From: Nocardia sp. NBC_01503
Lineage (GTDB): Bacteria > Actinomycetota > Actinomycetes > Mycobacteriales > Mycobacteriaceae
Direction of reading: 5' to 3'
Assembly: GCF_036327755.1 (NCBI RefSeq)
Contig: NZ_CP109596.1
Span: 1,364,001 to 1,428,000 of the forward strand
Length of the DNA stretch: 64,000 nucleotides
Shown: piece by piece, positions 8,361 through 17,397 of the stretch
How positions within the stretch are numbered: position 1 is the stretch's first letter
Layout: each line of letters begins with the position of its first letter
Translations under genes and position numbers: made by a program
The notes under the pieces: model-generated
The model's input: the letters and a program-made list of their open reading frames with translations, nothing else
The model's database searches: none
Told to the model about the DNA's origin: nothing

Positions 8361-11111
8361 TCATGACGCGGACTTCTTCAGGCGCAGTCGCGACCAGGTG
8401 AGCAGCGACAACACCACGGTGAGCACCAGCAGCATGCCGGCGTCGAGGTACCAGATATTCGCGGCGTGCTTCCACAGCGCGTCCGCCTGCGCACTCGGGA
8501 ACAGTTCCCGGATATTCACCGTCGAGGCGCCGGCGGCGTAACCCCAGCGGGCCGGGAACAGCCACGAAACCTGTTCCAGCACAACACGGCCGGTGACCGG
8601 GATCATGCCGCCCGCCATCACCAGCTGGCACATGATGATGACCACCAGCAGCGGCATCACCTGCTCGTTGGATTTGGCGAGGGTGGAGAGCAGCAGGCCG
8701 ACGACCACACAGGTGACCGCGGTCAGCGCGATGTCGATGTACAGCTCGGCACTGCCCGCGGAGAGCACCGCGCCCGGTCCGGGCCGCTTCTTACCCGCGA
8801 GCACGATGCCCATCATGACGCCCGCCTGCAGCAGCGCGGCAATGCTGAACACCACCACCTTGGACATCAGGTAGGCGCCGGAGCGCAATCCGACCGCGCG
8901 CTCGCGATAGTAGATGGCGCGCTCGCCGACCAGATCACGCACGGTGAGCGTGGATCCCATGAAGCAGGCGCCGAGGATCAGCACCACCAGCAGCTGTTGT
9001 GCCTCGCTGCCGCCGGTCATGACGAACGACCCGTCCGGCATCTGGGTGAAGCCGCCCTTCTGGAAGCCGTTCTTACCCGGCACCACCAGGGAGAGCCCGC
9101 CCAGCACGAACGGGAGTATCAGCAGGAAGGCCAGATATCCGCGATCGGCCAGGATCACCCGCAGCTGTCTGCGCGAGAGCGTCGAGAACTGTTTGAGCGG
9201 ACTGGATTTCGGCGGCTTGGCCTTCTCCACCGGTTGTACGGCCTGGGGCGGCGGCGCAAAGGCTTGGCGGGAGCGGAAATTGGCGAAGGCGCGGTCCGGG
9301 TCGGCGGCGACGCGGGTGAAGATCTCCGCCCAGTCGCTGGTGCCGAGGAAGTCGCGCACACTGCCGGGGTGTCCGGCGAAGGCGGTCTTGCCACCGGGTG
9401 CGAGCAGTAGCACCTGATCGCACATGTCAAGGCAGGCAACCGAATGTGTGACGACGATGACGGTGCGCCCGGCATCGGCGAGCTCGCGCAGCATGGTCAT
9501 GACCTGTCGGTCCAGCGCCGGATCGAGACCGGAGGTGGGCTCGTCCAGGATCAGCAACGACGGACCGGTGAGCAGCTCCATGGCCACCGAGGCGCGCTTG
9601 CGCTGACCGCCGGAGAGTCGATCCACCCGGGTGTCCGCGTGCTGGGTGAGCGAAAGCTCCGCCAGCACACCGTCGATGACGCGCTGCCGATCCGCCTTGC
9701 TGGTGTCGGGGGGCAGGCGCAGTTGCGCGGCGAATCCGAGCGCCTGTTTGACGGTGAGCTGCCGGTGCAGCACATCGTCCTGCGGCACCATGCCGATGCG
9801 GGAGCGCAGCGCCTCGTACTCGGCGTGCAGGCCGCGCCCCTCGAAGGTGACCACACCCGCGGACGGTTGTGTCGTTCCCGCAATGAGTTTCGACAGTGTC
9901 GACTTACCGGCGCCCGAGGGTCCGATGAGCGCGGTGAGCGTGCCGCGTCCGGCGGCCATATTCACATCGACGAGCAGTTGCTTGTTGCCCTCGACGGTGA
10001 AGCCGACGCCGTGCACATGCAGGCCCTGTTCGGCGGCCGGGCGCTCGCGACGCACCAGCGTGCCCTGCTGCACCTCGAAGTCGACATTGCCGATGGTGAT
10101 GATGTCGCGGTCGCGCAGTACCGCGCGCTGTTCCCGGCGGCCGTTGACGAAGGTGCCGTTGGCCGAGCCCAGATCCTCGATGGCGAGATTGCCGCGATCG
10201 GAGAGCAGGCGGGCATGGCGGCGCGAGGCCAATGGATCGTTGACGACGATCTGGTTATCGCTGGTACGACCGATATGCAAGCCGCCCTGCGGAATCCGGT
10301 CGGCGCGCGCGGCCGGGCCGGAGGCGGAGCGGGCGCGCACGGGGGGTGCGGCGGCGACGCTGGCCTTGGCGGTCATATTGATGTTGTCGGGGACATCCGG
10401 ATGCAGCGGCATGGACGACTGCACCGGTTGCGGTGCCGACTGCTGCGCGTGCGCGGGCATGCCCTGGGACTGCGGCTGCGACGAGCGCGGCGGCTGCGCG
10501 GACTTGGGCGGTTGGGCGTGCGCGGGAACGCCCTGCGACGGCATCCCCTGCGAAGGCATCGCCTGGGAAGGAATGCCGTGCGACGGATTGCCCTGCACGG
10601 GTTGCTGTCCCGAGCGCGGCGGCCGCACGTAATTGATCGGCTGCTGCCCCTGCGCGGGCGGACGCTGCACCGGCTGCTGCGCCGGTGTCGGCGGCCGATT
10701 CTGCTGCGGGCTCGGCTGCTGATTCGGCGGCTGCTGGAAGTTCTGCGGCGGCATCCGGCGCTGCTGCGGCGGTACCGACGGCGGCATCTGCTGCATGCCC
10801 ACGCGCGGAATCAGATGCAGCAGTGGCCCGGTGATGGCATCGCCCAGGCGCACCTGCATGGGCCGGTCGATCGGGATCGGCTGGCTCAGTCGCCGCGCGT
10901 CCACGAAAACCCCATTGGTACTGCCGTTGTCGGCGAGCACCCACCCGTTACCCCGCCACGCCAGCGTGGCATGTACCCGCGAGACCAGGGGGCTGTCGAC
11001 GAACAGCGTGACCTCCGGCGCCCGCCCCATGGTGATCTGCTGGCTCGCGTCGAAGACCCGATCGGTTCCTTCATGACGCACGGTGATCTGCTGCGCCCCC
11101 GGTGAAGACAT
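8361..11111 (-). CDS. Double-FHA ABC exporter, Rv1747-like
   Basis: This 916-residue protein fuses two forkhead-associated domains to a half ABC transporter. FHA1 (about 20-95) shows GRAPE, SRVHA and NGSTNGVFV; a Pro/Gln-rich linker (about 107-270) follows; FHA2 (about 285-355) shows GRTSDN, SRRHA and GSANGTFVNG. The ATPase has Walker A GPSGAGKST (about 399), signature LSGGQRKRAS and Walker B LLILDEPTSGLDP. The C-terminal ABC-2 type domain has about six membrane helices (about 665-910). M. tuberculosis Rv1747 has this layout, is phosphorylated by PknF, and is linked to export of cell-envelope components. Here a PknF-like kinase lies 4.7 kb away in the same locus, so regulation by binding of phosphothreonine to the FHA domains is likely. 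The substrate is unknown. Confidence 0.9.
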   Translation of the reverse strand: MSSPGAQQITVRHEGTDRVFDASQQITMGRAPEVTLFVDSPLVSRVHATLAWRGNGWVLADNGSTNGVFVDARRLSQPIPIDRPMQVRLGDAITGPLLHLIPRVGMQQMPPSVPPQQRRMPPQNFQQPPNQQPSPQQNRPPTPAQQPVQRPPAQGQQPINYVRPPRSGQQPVQGNPSHGIPSQAMPSQGMPSQGVPAHAQPPKSAQPPRSSQPQSQGMPAHAQQSAPQPVQSSMPLHPDVPDNINMTAKASVAAAPPVRARSASGPAARADRIPQGGLHIGRTSDNQIVVNDPLASRRHARLLSDRGNLAIEDLGSANGTFVNGRREQRAVLRDRDIITIGNVDFEVQQGTLVRRERPAAEQGLHVHGVGFTVEGNKQLLVDVNMAAGRGTLTALIGPSGAGKSTLSKLIAGTTQPSAGVVTFEGRGLHAEYEALRSRIGMVPQDDVLHRQLTVKQALGFAAQLRLPPDTSKADRQRVIDGVLAELSLTQHADTRVDRLSGGQRKRASVAMELLTGPSLLILDEPTSGLDPALDRQVMTMLRELADAGRTVIVVTHSVACLDMCDQVLLLAPGGKTAFAGHPGSVRDFLGTSDWAEIFTRVAADPDRAFANFRSRQAFAPPPQAVQPVEKAKPPKSSPLKQFSTLSRRQLRVILADRGYLAFLLILPFVLGGLSLVVPGKNGFQKGGFTQMPDGSFVMTGGSEAQQLLVVLILGACFMGSTLTVRDLVGERAIYYRERAVGLRSGAYLMSKVVVFSIAALLQAGVMMGIVLAGKKRPGPGAVLSAGSAELYIDIALTAVTCVVVGLLLSTLAKSNEQVMPLLVVIIMCQLVMAGGMIPVTGRVVLEQVSWLFPARWGYAAGASTVNIRELFPSAQADALWKHAANIWYLDAGMLLVLTVVLSLLTWSRLRLKKSAS

Positions 11112-11360
11112 GGCCCGGATACTACCGTCTGCGCCGCTCAGAGCCGCAGGAGTAAGCCGACCAAGACCGACCGGTCTGTGTCGGCCCGGATCAACAGCGC
11201 GAATCCGGTGCTCCGGCCGGATCGCAACCGATTCCGGGCCCGAGTAACCCGAACAACGAACAGGCCGTTCGGCGGATAATATGCGTGAGGCTCGGAGCGG
11301 GTGCGATACCCGCGGAGCCCGGTTCCGGGGAGGAAACGGCCCGCAGGTGAGGGAGTAGAC

Positions 11361-12812
11361 GTGGGGATGCGCGCACGCCGGGCGACGGTGGCCTTGGCCG
11401 TTCTCACTCTCCTCGCGGTGCTGTTGAGCGGCTGTACCCGGGATGTGCCCGGGCGCGCGGTCTCGATCTACGACGATCCGTTCAAGGTCGCCGGACTACC
11501 CACCACCAGCGGCCCCAACGGGCCGCGCACGGGCGCACCGGATTCCACGCTCACCGCCTCGAACTCCGACGGCGGGGAGATCGACAAGCTCGTCCTCAAC
11601 GCCATCGAGGACATCCAGAGCTATTGGCAGGCCGAGTATCCGCACGAGTTCGACGGCGCGTTCGAACCGGTCGACAAATTCCTGTCCTGGAGTGCGAAAT
11701 CGCCGCGCTCACAAGCGGTGCAGTTCTGCGAGGAGTCCACCTACCGGCTGGTCAATGCCGCCTACTGCAGCCTCGACGGATCCATCGGCTGGGATCGCAC
11801 CGTGCTGCTGCCGACCGTGCAGGAGACCTTCGGCAAGATGGCGGTGGTCATGGTGCTCGCCCATGAATACGGGCACGCCATTCAGACCATGGCCAATATC
11901 GTCAGCCGCAAGACCCCGACCCTGGTCAAGGAGCAGCAGGCCGACTGCTTCGCCGGGGCGTTCATTCGCAATGTGGCAGAGGGCAAGTCGAAGCATTTCA
12001 CCATCAATACCTCCGATGGATTGAACGCCGTGCTGGCCGCGACCGTAGCCATTCGTGACGACAATCCCAGCGATCCGGGCAGCGTGCACGGATCGGCGTT
12101 CGAGCGCGTCACCGCGGTGCAGATCGGCTTCACCGACGGCGGTAAGGGCTGCAAGGGTATCGACACCAAGGAGATCGACCGGCGGCGCGGAAATCTGCCG
12201 CAGTCCTTCGGCAATGACAGCACCAATGGCCAATCCGATGTGGACCGGAGCAATCTCGACGAACTCGCCAAGGCGATGGCCGACATCATGCCGATCAAGA
12301 AGGAGCCCAAGTACAGCTTCGACGGCGCGAAACTGAACTGCGCCAATAGTAAGGACACCGAACCGGTCACCTACTGCCCGTCCGACAACACCATCGGCAC
12401 CGATCTGCCCGCCCTGCACGACCGCGGCGTACCCAACACCGACGAACAGGATGGGTTGCCGGTCAAGGTAACCGGCGACTTCACCGCCTACGTGGTATTC
12501 ATCTCGCGCTATGCGCTGGCCGTCCAGCAGAGCGCCGGACAAGCCCTCAAGGGCGCGAAGACCGGTCTGCGCGCCGCCTGCCTGGCCGGTGTGATCACCG
12601 GAAAACTGGCCGACCCCAATCGATCCAAGGCCAACGGCAATATCAGCCTCTCCCCCGGTGACCTCGATGAAGCCGTCTCGGGCCTGCTCACCGACGGCCT
12701 CGCCGCCAGCGATACCGACGGTAAAACCGTCCCCAGCGGGTTCTCCCGGGTGGACGCCTTCCGCGCGGGCGTCCTGGGCAACCAGAACACCTGCACCTCC
12801 CGGTATTCCTGA
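11361..12812 (+). CDS. Lipoprotein zinc metallopeptidase (HEYGH)
   Basis: This 483-residue protein begins at GTG 11361, placed five bases after GGGAG; an ATG at 11367 is possible. It has a lipoprotein signal with lipobox LLSGC near residue 25. The zincin motif H168-E-Y-G-H172 sits in a hydrophobic helix (VVMVLAHEYGHAIQ), with a downstream EQQADCFAG segment that can give the third zinc ligand, as in the YpfJ-like neutral zinc metallopeptidases. It should be anchored outside the membrane and cleave proteins or peptides there. It diverges from the FHA-ABC exporter gene (249-bp gap) and lies within the ESX-4 locus, so a part in processing secreted or envelope proteins is possible, though unproven. 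The C-terminal 250 residues have several Cys that may form disulphides. Confidence 0.8.
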   Translation: MGMRARRATVALAVLTLLAVLLSGCTRDVPGRAVSIYDDPFKVAGLPTTSGPNGPRTGAPDSTLTASNSDGGEIDKLVLNAIEDIQSYWQAEYPHEFDGAFEPVDKFLSWSAKSPRSQAVQFCEESTYRLVNAAYCSLDGSIGWDRTVLLPTVQETFGKMAVVMVLAHEYGHAIQTMANIVSRKTPTLVKEQQADCFAGAFIRNVAEGKSKHFTINTSDGLNAVLAATVAIRDDNPSDPGSVHGSAFERVTAVQIGFTDGGKGCKGIDTKEIDRRRGNLPQSFGNDSTNGQSDVDRSNLDELAKAMADIMPIKKEPKYSFDGAKLNCANSKDTEPVTYCPSDNTIGTDLPALHDRGVPNTDEQDGLPVKVTGDFTAYVVFISRYALAVQQSAGQALKGAKTGLRAACLAGVITGKLADPNRSKANGNISLSPGDLDEAVSGLLTDGLAASDTDGKTVPSGFSRVDAFRAGVLGNQNTCTSRYS

Positions 12813-12821
12813 GCAGCCCTT

Positions 12822-12877
12822 CGTCATCCCGGCGTGGCCTTCGTCATCCCGGCATGCTTGTGGCCGGGATCCACACC
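12822..12877. repeat. Dispersed palindromic repeat, full copy plus half copy
   Basis: A full copy of the dispersed element lies at 12842-12877: cgtcatcccggcatgc, a short loop, then ggccgggatccacacc. ATCCCGGC and GCCGGGAT form a hairpin stem. A half copy (cgtcatcccggc) precedes it at 12822. They fill the gap between two convergent genes and may act as a bidirectional terminator. Confidence 0.75.
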
Positions 12878-12880
12878 CCG

Positions 12881-14314
12881 CTACCCGAACGGCGGCGGCG
12901 CGACCGGCTCCAAGCGCAGTACCCGGTTACCCAGCATGATCTCCGCACCCGGGATCAGGATCATCGGCTGATTCGCTTGCAGCCGAACCCAATCCCGATA
13001 TCCCGGCAGCCGCACCCGGGTGCCGTTGGTCGAGCCCCGATCCACCACGGTGACATCCCAATTGATCAGCCGGATCTCCGCGTGCGCCCGCGACATGCCA
13101 CCGGAGGAATCGTCGATCTTCAACGGCACCAGCCCCGCTCGCGCCGCCTCGGACTGCTCCGGATCACGCCCCACGACCGCGTCGGCGGCCAGCATGTACG
13201 TCATCCCGTCGTCGAGAATCAGCATTCCCAACGGTGGCCGAATCACCTCGGCGACCTGCTGGGTCTGATCCACCGGCATCCCGCATACCGAACAGAACGC
13301 CGACCGCGGATCACTGGGATGCGCACGCGCGCACTTGAATCCGAGCACCTTGAAGGTGAGCGCGGTCGCCTTCGCCGTCGCCTCCAACCGCCGCTGCAGA
13401 CTCGGATCCGGCTTCGGCGCGGGATTGGTCCCGCCCATCTCGGTCGGCGCGTGATGCGGGTCGTAACCATCCGCGCCGTCCCCCGGACCGGGCCCGACCG
13501 GCGACCCGTAACCCGGCCCGGTCGAGTGCGATTCCCGCTGCGGGTCGTAACCGGCCGTGGCGGAGTCGGATTCGGACGCCGAATCGAAATCGAGGTCCAG
13601 CCCGACGGGTATCCGGTTGGAGGTGCGGGTGGGAGTCAGGTTGGGGTCCAGTGGAATTCGTTCCGGCTCCGGATCGAAGGCCGCGGTCGGCGGGGGTACC
13701 TCGGCCTGGGTCGGCTGATCGTCATCGAGCTGCGGCGTCCACGCGCCCGGGGTGAACCGACGCGGCACCCAGGTGTGCGCCGGTTCGCCCTCGAACCAGA
13801 CGATCGCACCGCCCGCCAGCGCGATTCCCGATGCGAGGGAGCCGATTCCGCGCTCGGGTAGCTCGGGTACGCGCCGCTTCGCGTCCTCGGCGAACAAGGC
13901 CGCGGCGACCTCCGGATGGGCCGCGACGCGGTCCACGGTGAAGGCGGCGTCACTGCCGCGGTAGTACTCGACGGTCCGGCCCGACAGCACCGCGGTGACC
14001 GAACCGTGCAGGAAGATGGCGACGCCGCCGGTATCGGCGGCGGAGAGGATGCCGAATTCGATCGGTACGCCGGGCGAGATGCGCTCGGCCTCTTTCATGA
14101 GCCAGCGGGTGGCCTGGCGGGCGATGAGCCGCCCCGGTCCGTCGGGCGCCTGTTCGGTGGTCTCCAGGACCAGGTCGGCGAGCGCCCGCCCCGCGACGGC
14201 GGCGCGCGCATCCGCGTTCAACGCTCCGCGTTCGCGATGTGCGACCAGGATTACCGCTCCCGCCGCCCGAATGACCACGTGCGGGCCCGCGACAACCTCG
14301 ACCTGCCGATCCAT
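12881..14314 (-). CDS. FHA-domain signalling protein
   Basis: The last 130 residues of this 477-residue protein form a forkhead-associated domain (VVGRDPEQSE, GGMSRAHAEIRL, VVDRGSTNGTRV), which binds phosphothreonine. The N-terminal 190 residues are a predicted alpha/beta domain of unrecognised family (AAGAVILVAHRERG, GGVAIFLHGSV, VWFEGEPAHTWVPRRF). A Pro/Asp-rich linker follows, then a small Cys pair (CSVCG) that could be half of a zinc knuckle. No signal peptide or membrane helix is visible. The start is ATG 14314; the preceding TTG is less likely. Lying between the lipoprotein peptidase and the kinase operon, it is a plausible reader of the PknF-like kinase, but this is inference. Confidence 0.75.
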   Translation of the reverse strand: MDRQVEVVAGPHVVIRAAGAVILVAHRERGALNADARAAVAGRALADLVLETTEQAPDGPGRLIARQATRWLMKEAERISPGVPIEFGILSAADTGGVAIFLHGSVTAVLSGRTVEYYRGSDAAFTVDRVAAHPEVAAALFAEDAKRRVPELPERGIGSLASGIALAGGAIVWFEGEPAHTWVPRRFTPGAWTPQLDDDQPTQAEVPPPTAAFDPEPERIPLDPNLTPTRTSNRIPVGLDLDFDSASESDSATAGYDPQRESHSTGPGYGSPVGPGPGDGADGYDPHHAPTEMGGTNPAPKPDPSLQRRLEATAKATALTFKVLGFKCARAHPSDPRSAFCSVCGMPVDQTQQVAEVIRPPLGMLILDDGMTYMLAADAVVGRDPEQSEAARAGLVPLKIDDSSGGMSRAHAEIRLINWDVTVVDRGSTNGTRVRLPGYRDWVRLQANQPMILIPGAEIMLGNRVLRLEPVAPPPFG

Positions 14315-14521
14315 CAATGGAACCGGCCCCCGGTGTACGCGCGGCGCGGGATGTTCAGCACACCGACCAGGTTACGTTGCCGCTCCGCGTTGCGTCCGGG
14401 CCGCCATCTCGCGATGAGCGGTTGACGGCATCGCACCGGGTCCGGCGATCTTCGACCCCGCCCGGGGGCGCGTGCGGTCGGTTACTTTGGATGCACCGTA
14501 CGGGAGGAACGAGGACCTGAC

Positions 14522-15721
14522 ATGGTTCGGAATTCACGTAGACCACTCTTCGCCGCATGTGTTTCGCTCACCGCCCTGCTACTGACCGCCTGCAGTGTCA
14601 GCGGCACCGCGACCCCCGGTGAGCTCGATGTCCGCAAGCTGGAGGTGGGCGGCTATCCGGTCGACCGGCACACCTATTCGCAGGGCGCGGGCACCAATGG
14701 CGCACTGCTGGAAGGCTTCCGGATGTCGGAGGCCGTGGTGCCGAGTGTCAAGATCGACTCCACCCTGATCTACGGCGGCGGCGGGCGGGCCACCACCGAT
14801 AACGCGGACGCCACCAAGATCGGCCTGGCCGCGACCTCGCAGTCGGTGCTGGACCGCAATCATCTGATCACCGCCTTCGCCGCCAGCGGCGCGGACCGGG
14901 CGGACGGCCCCAATCAGACCGGGGCCACCAGCGTCACCGATATGGTGCTGCGCTTCGCCGATGACAAGACCGCCGCGACCGCCGCGCGCGAACTCGAGGA
15001 CGCCGACTTCGGGGTGGCCCCGGATCTGAACAAGAAGCTCACGCTCGGCCAGTACCCGAACGCCTATATCCATTGGCGGCCGGGGGTTCCGACCATCGGC
15101 GCGTTCCTGCCGTATAAGCAGTACGTGATCTCACTCTTCATCGAGCGCCCCAAGGCCGAGGAGAAGGATCTGCTGGATTGGGTGCGCAAATCCTTCGACG
15201 CGCAGGTGCCGCTGCTGGACAAGTTCACCCCCACCCCCGAAGCCAATCTGACCGCGCTCAAGGTGGATCCGAACAATCTGCTGGCGCGCGCGGTGATCAA
15301 AGAGCGCGGCTCGGGCGCCCCCGATCCCAAGGAGTTCGCCGTCTACGGCGGCACCAAGATCATCCACAATGCCAATAACGAGGCCAAGGTCAGCCAGGCC
15401 GTCACCGACAGCGGTGCGGACGCCCTGGCCACCGTCGGCTCGGCCTGGCTGATTCGCACCCGCGACGACGCGGGCGCGCAATCGCTCATGACCGCCCTGC
15501 TCGCCGATGAGACCGACCACTACGACAGCGTTCCCGCCCCCAATGACGTGCCCGGTGCGAAATGCGTCCAACTGAACAGCAAGGGCGATAGCAGCAGCGA
15601 GTTCAAGAACCGCTGCTATGTGACGTACAAGCGCTATATCGGCATCGTGAGCAGCGATGACGAGCCCGATGTGCGACAGAAGGCGGCGGCACAGTACGCC
15701 CTGCTGGCCAACAGCCTGTAG
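14522..15721 (+). CDS. Lipoprotein A of a three-member paralogous family
   Basis: This 399-residue protein has a lipoprotein signal ending in LLTAC (Cys at residue 24) and begins at ATG 14522 behind GAGGA. The mature part starts with a GTATPGELDVRKLEVGGY block and ends with a Cys-bearing block (GAKC, NRCYVTYKRYIG) and AQYALLANSL. The same landmarks recur in the genes at 17398 and 18632, so the three are paralogues. They match a Nocardia/Rhodococcus lipoprotein family of unknown function (possibly DUF7373). It is the first gene of a probable operon: lipoprotein A, kinase, lipoproteins B and C, then the two WXG100 genes. It is presumably anchored on the outer face of the membrane, where it might interact with the kinase sensor domain. 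Confidence 0.8.
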   Translation: MVRNSRRPLFAACVSLTALLLTACSVSGTATPGELDVRKLEVGGYPVDRHTYSQGAGTNGALLEGFRMSEAVVPSVKIDSTLIYGGGGRATTDNADATKIGLAATSQSVLDRNHLITAFAASGADRADGPNQTGATSVTDMVLRFADDKTAATAARELEDADFGVAPDLNKKLTLGQYPNAYIHWRPGVPTIGAFLPYKQYVISLFIERPKAEEKDLLDWVRKSFDAQVPLLDKFTPTPEANLTALKVDPNNLLARAVIKERGSGAPDPKEFAVYGGTKIIHNANNEAKVSQAVTDSGADALATVGSAWLIRTRDDAGAQSLMTALLADETDHYDSVPAPNDVPGAKCVQLNSKGDSSSEFKNRCYVTYKRYIGIVSSDDEPDVRQKAAAQYALLANSL

Positions 15722-15798
15722 CCGACCGCGCGCTCGAGCGACGCGCGCAAGTAAGCTCCGCTTGCAGTAGTGCACCAAGATCAGGGGGAGATCCAGCC

Positions 15799-17364
15799 AT
15801 GGCGATGAGTCCGGGCACCATCGTCGGCGGCTACCGGATCGAGCGGGTCCTGGGCTCCGGCGGAATGGGCACGGTCTACCTCGCCAAGCATCCGAGCCTG
15901 CCGCGTATGGACGCGCTCAAGGTGCTCTCCGCGGATCTGTCCCGCGATCAGGAGTTCCGTCGGCGCTTCGAACGCGAGGCGAATCTGGTTGCCGGACTCG
16001 ATCATCCGAATATCGTCGCGGTGCACAATCGCGGCGAGGAGAACGGTCAGCTGTGGATCGCCATGCAGTACGTGCCCGGTACCGACGCCTCCGCCGAGCT
16101 GAAGAACGATCCCGCGGCCATGAATCCGCTGCGCGCACTGAGCATTGTCACCCAGGTCGGGCGCGGCCTGGACTACGCGCATCGAAAAGGCCTGCTGCAC
16201 CGCGATATCAAACCCGCGAATTTCCTGCTCTCCAGCGCCGACGGTGAGGACGAGCGCGCGCTGCTGGCCGATTTCGGTGTCGCCAAATCCACCGACGACA
16301 CCACCGAACTCACCCAGACCGGCAGTTTCGTCGCCACCATCGCCTACGCCCCACCCGAGCAGCTCTCCGGTGAGCCGCTCGATCATCGCGCCGATATCTA
16401 CAGCCTGGCGTGCTCCTTCTTCAAGCTGGTGACCGGCCGAAACCCCTATCCGGGAACACAACCCGCGCTGGTCATGATGGGGCATCTGCACGAACCGCCA
16501 CCGCGTGCGACGGAGGTGAATCCGCAGCTACCCGTGGCGCTGGATCACGTCTTCGCGCGCGGCCTGGCCAAGAACCCGGCCGAACGCTACGGCAGCTCAA
16601 GGGAATTCACCGATGCGGCGGCCAATGCGCTGACGCCCGGATTCAATCCGGTGTCCACCACCACCTCGCCGACCTACCCGCTTCAGGTCGCCTCGCCCGC
16701 CATACTCGGTGCCGCGGGTGAGATAACAAGTCGCACAACCTCTTCCGATCCGAACGGGGGTGATAGGCGCCACCGGGGCCGCTATCTCGGGTTGGCAGCG
16801 GCGGGTGTCGTGGTGGCGCTGGCGGTCGGTATCAGCGCCGCGGTCCTGCGCGGCAACCACTCCGACACGCCTTCCACACCGACCGCTGCCGCCGTCACCA
16901 GCACCGCGAACAACGGCCCGCCGTCGATCCCCGAGGCACGCGGCGATAATCCGGCCTTCGAGGGCAAGACCATCACCCTGGTCGATGTCGCCAACCAGCA
17001 ATCGGTCTCCAGCAAGTACTCCATCTATCTCGCCGGAACCGAACAGGCGAAGTTCATCGAGGCACTCGGCTTCGTCTACAACGTGCAGTACCAGCCCAAG
17101 GGCGACGAGCCCTCACCACGCCCGGCGTACGGCTACAGCGACCTGACGGTTACCGACGATTCCTATATCGTCGCGGTCCGCAGTGATGAGAAGGCCGGGG
17201 GCGGTGGCCTACTGGGACTGCCCGGTCCGATCACCAGCTCGCGCGCCATCGTGATACCGCTGGACGATCCGGCAGCGGTCGCCGCCATGCGCGATTGGTC
17301 GCCGGAATCGGAACAGATTCTGCTGAACAAATTGGTTCCGGTGCTGCACAACCGAATCAAGTAA
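15799..17364 (+). CDS. Transmembrane Ser/Thr protein kinase, PknF-like
   Basis: This 521-residue kinase has a complete Hanks-type catalytic domain: glycine loop GSGGMGTVYLA (19-29), ATP-binding K41, catalytic loop HRDIKPANF with D136, DFG at 158-160, a Thr-rich activation loop (DDTTELTQTGSF) and the APPEQ motif. One membrane helix (about 328-350) follows a linker, leaving an outer C-terminal domain of about 165 residues without PASTA repeats. Length and layout are those of PknF-type kinases. It sits between paralogous lipoprotein genes (77-bp and 33-bp gaps) upstream of the WXG100 pair. Two FHA proteins encoded in the same locus are natural phospho-readers. The ligand of the outer domain is unknown. 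Confidence 0.92.
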   Translation: MAMSPGTIVGGYRIERVLGSGGMGTVYLAKHPSLPRMDALKVLSADLSRDQEFRRRFEREANLVAGLDHPNIVAVHNRGEENGQLWIAMQYVPGTDASAELKNDPAAMNPLRALSIVTQVGRGLDYAHRKGLLHRDIKPANFLLSSADGEDERALLADFGVAKSTDDTTELTQTGSFVATIAYAPPEQLSGEPLDHRADIYSLACSFFKLVTGRNPYPGTQPALVMMGHLHEPPPRATEVNPQLPVALDHVFARGLAKNPAERYGSSREFTDAAANALTPGFNPVSTTTSPTYPLQVASPAILGAAGEITSRTTSSDPNGGDRRHRGRYLGLAAAGVVVALAVGISAAVLRGNHSDTPSTPTAAAVTSTANNGPPSIPEARGDNPAFEGKTITLVDVANQQSVSSKYSIYLAGTEQAKFIEALGFVYNVQYQPKGDEPSPRPAYGYSDLTVTDDSYIVAVRSDEKAGGGGLLGLPGPITSSRAIVIPLDDPAAVAAMRDWSPESEQILLNKLVPVLHNRIK

Positions 17365-17397
17365 GGAGAGCCCGGAGACGGGCTGGGGAGGGGAAAT

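Noticed and set aside
12822..12877. Possible attachment site for an integrated element
   Set aside because: The same sequence occurs many times in the window in both orientations and no integrase or tRNA gene is near, so it is a dispersed repeat.
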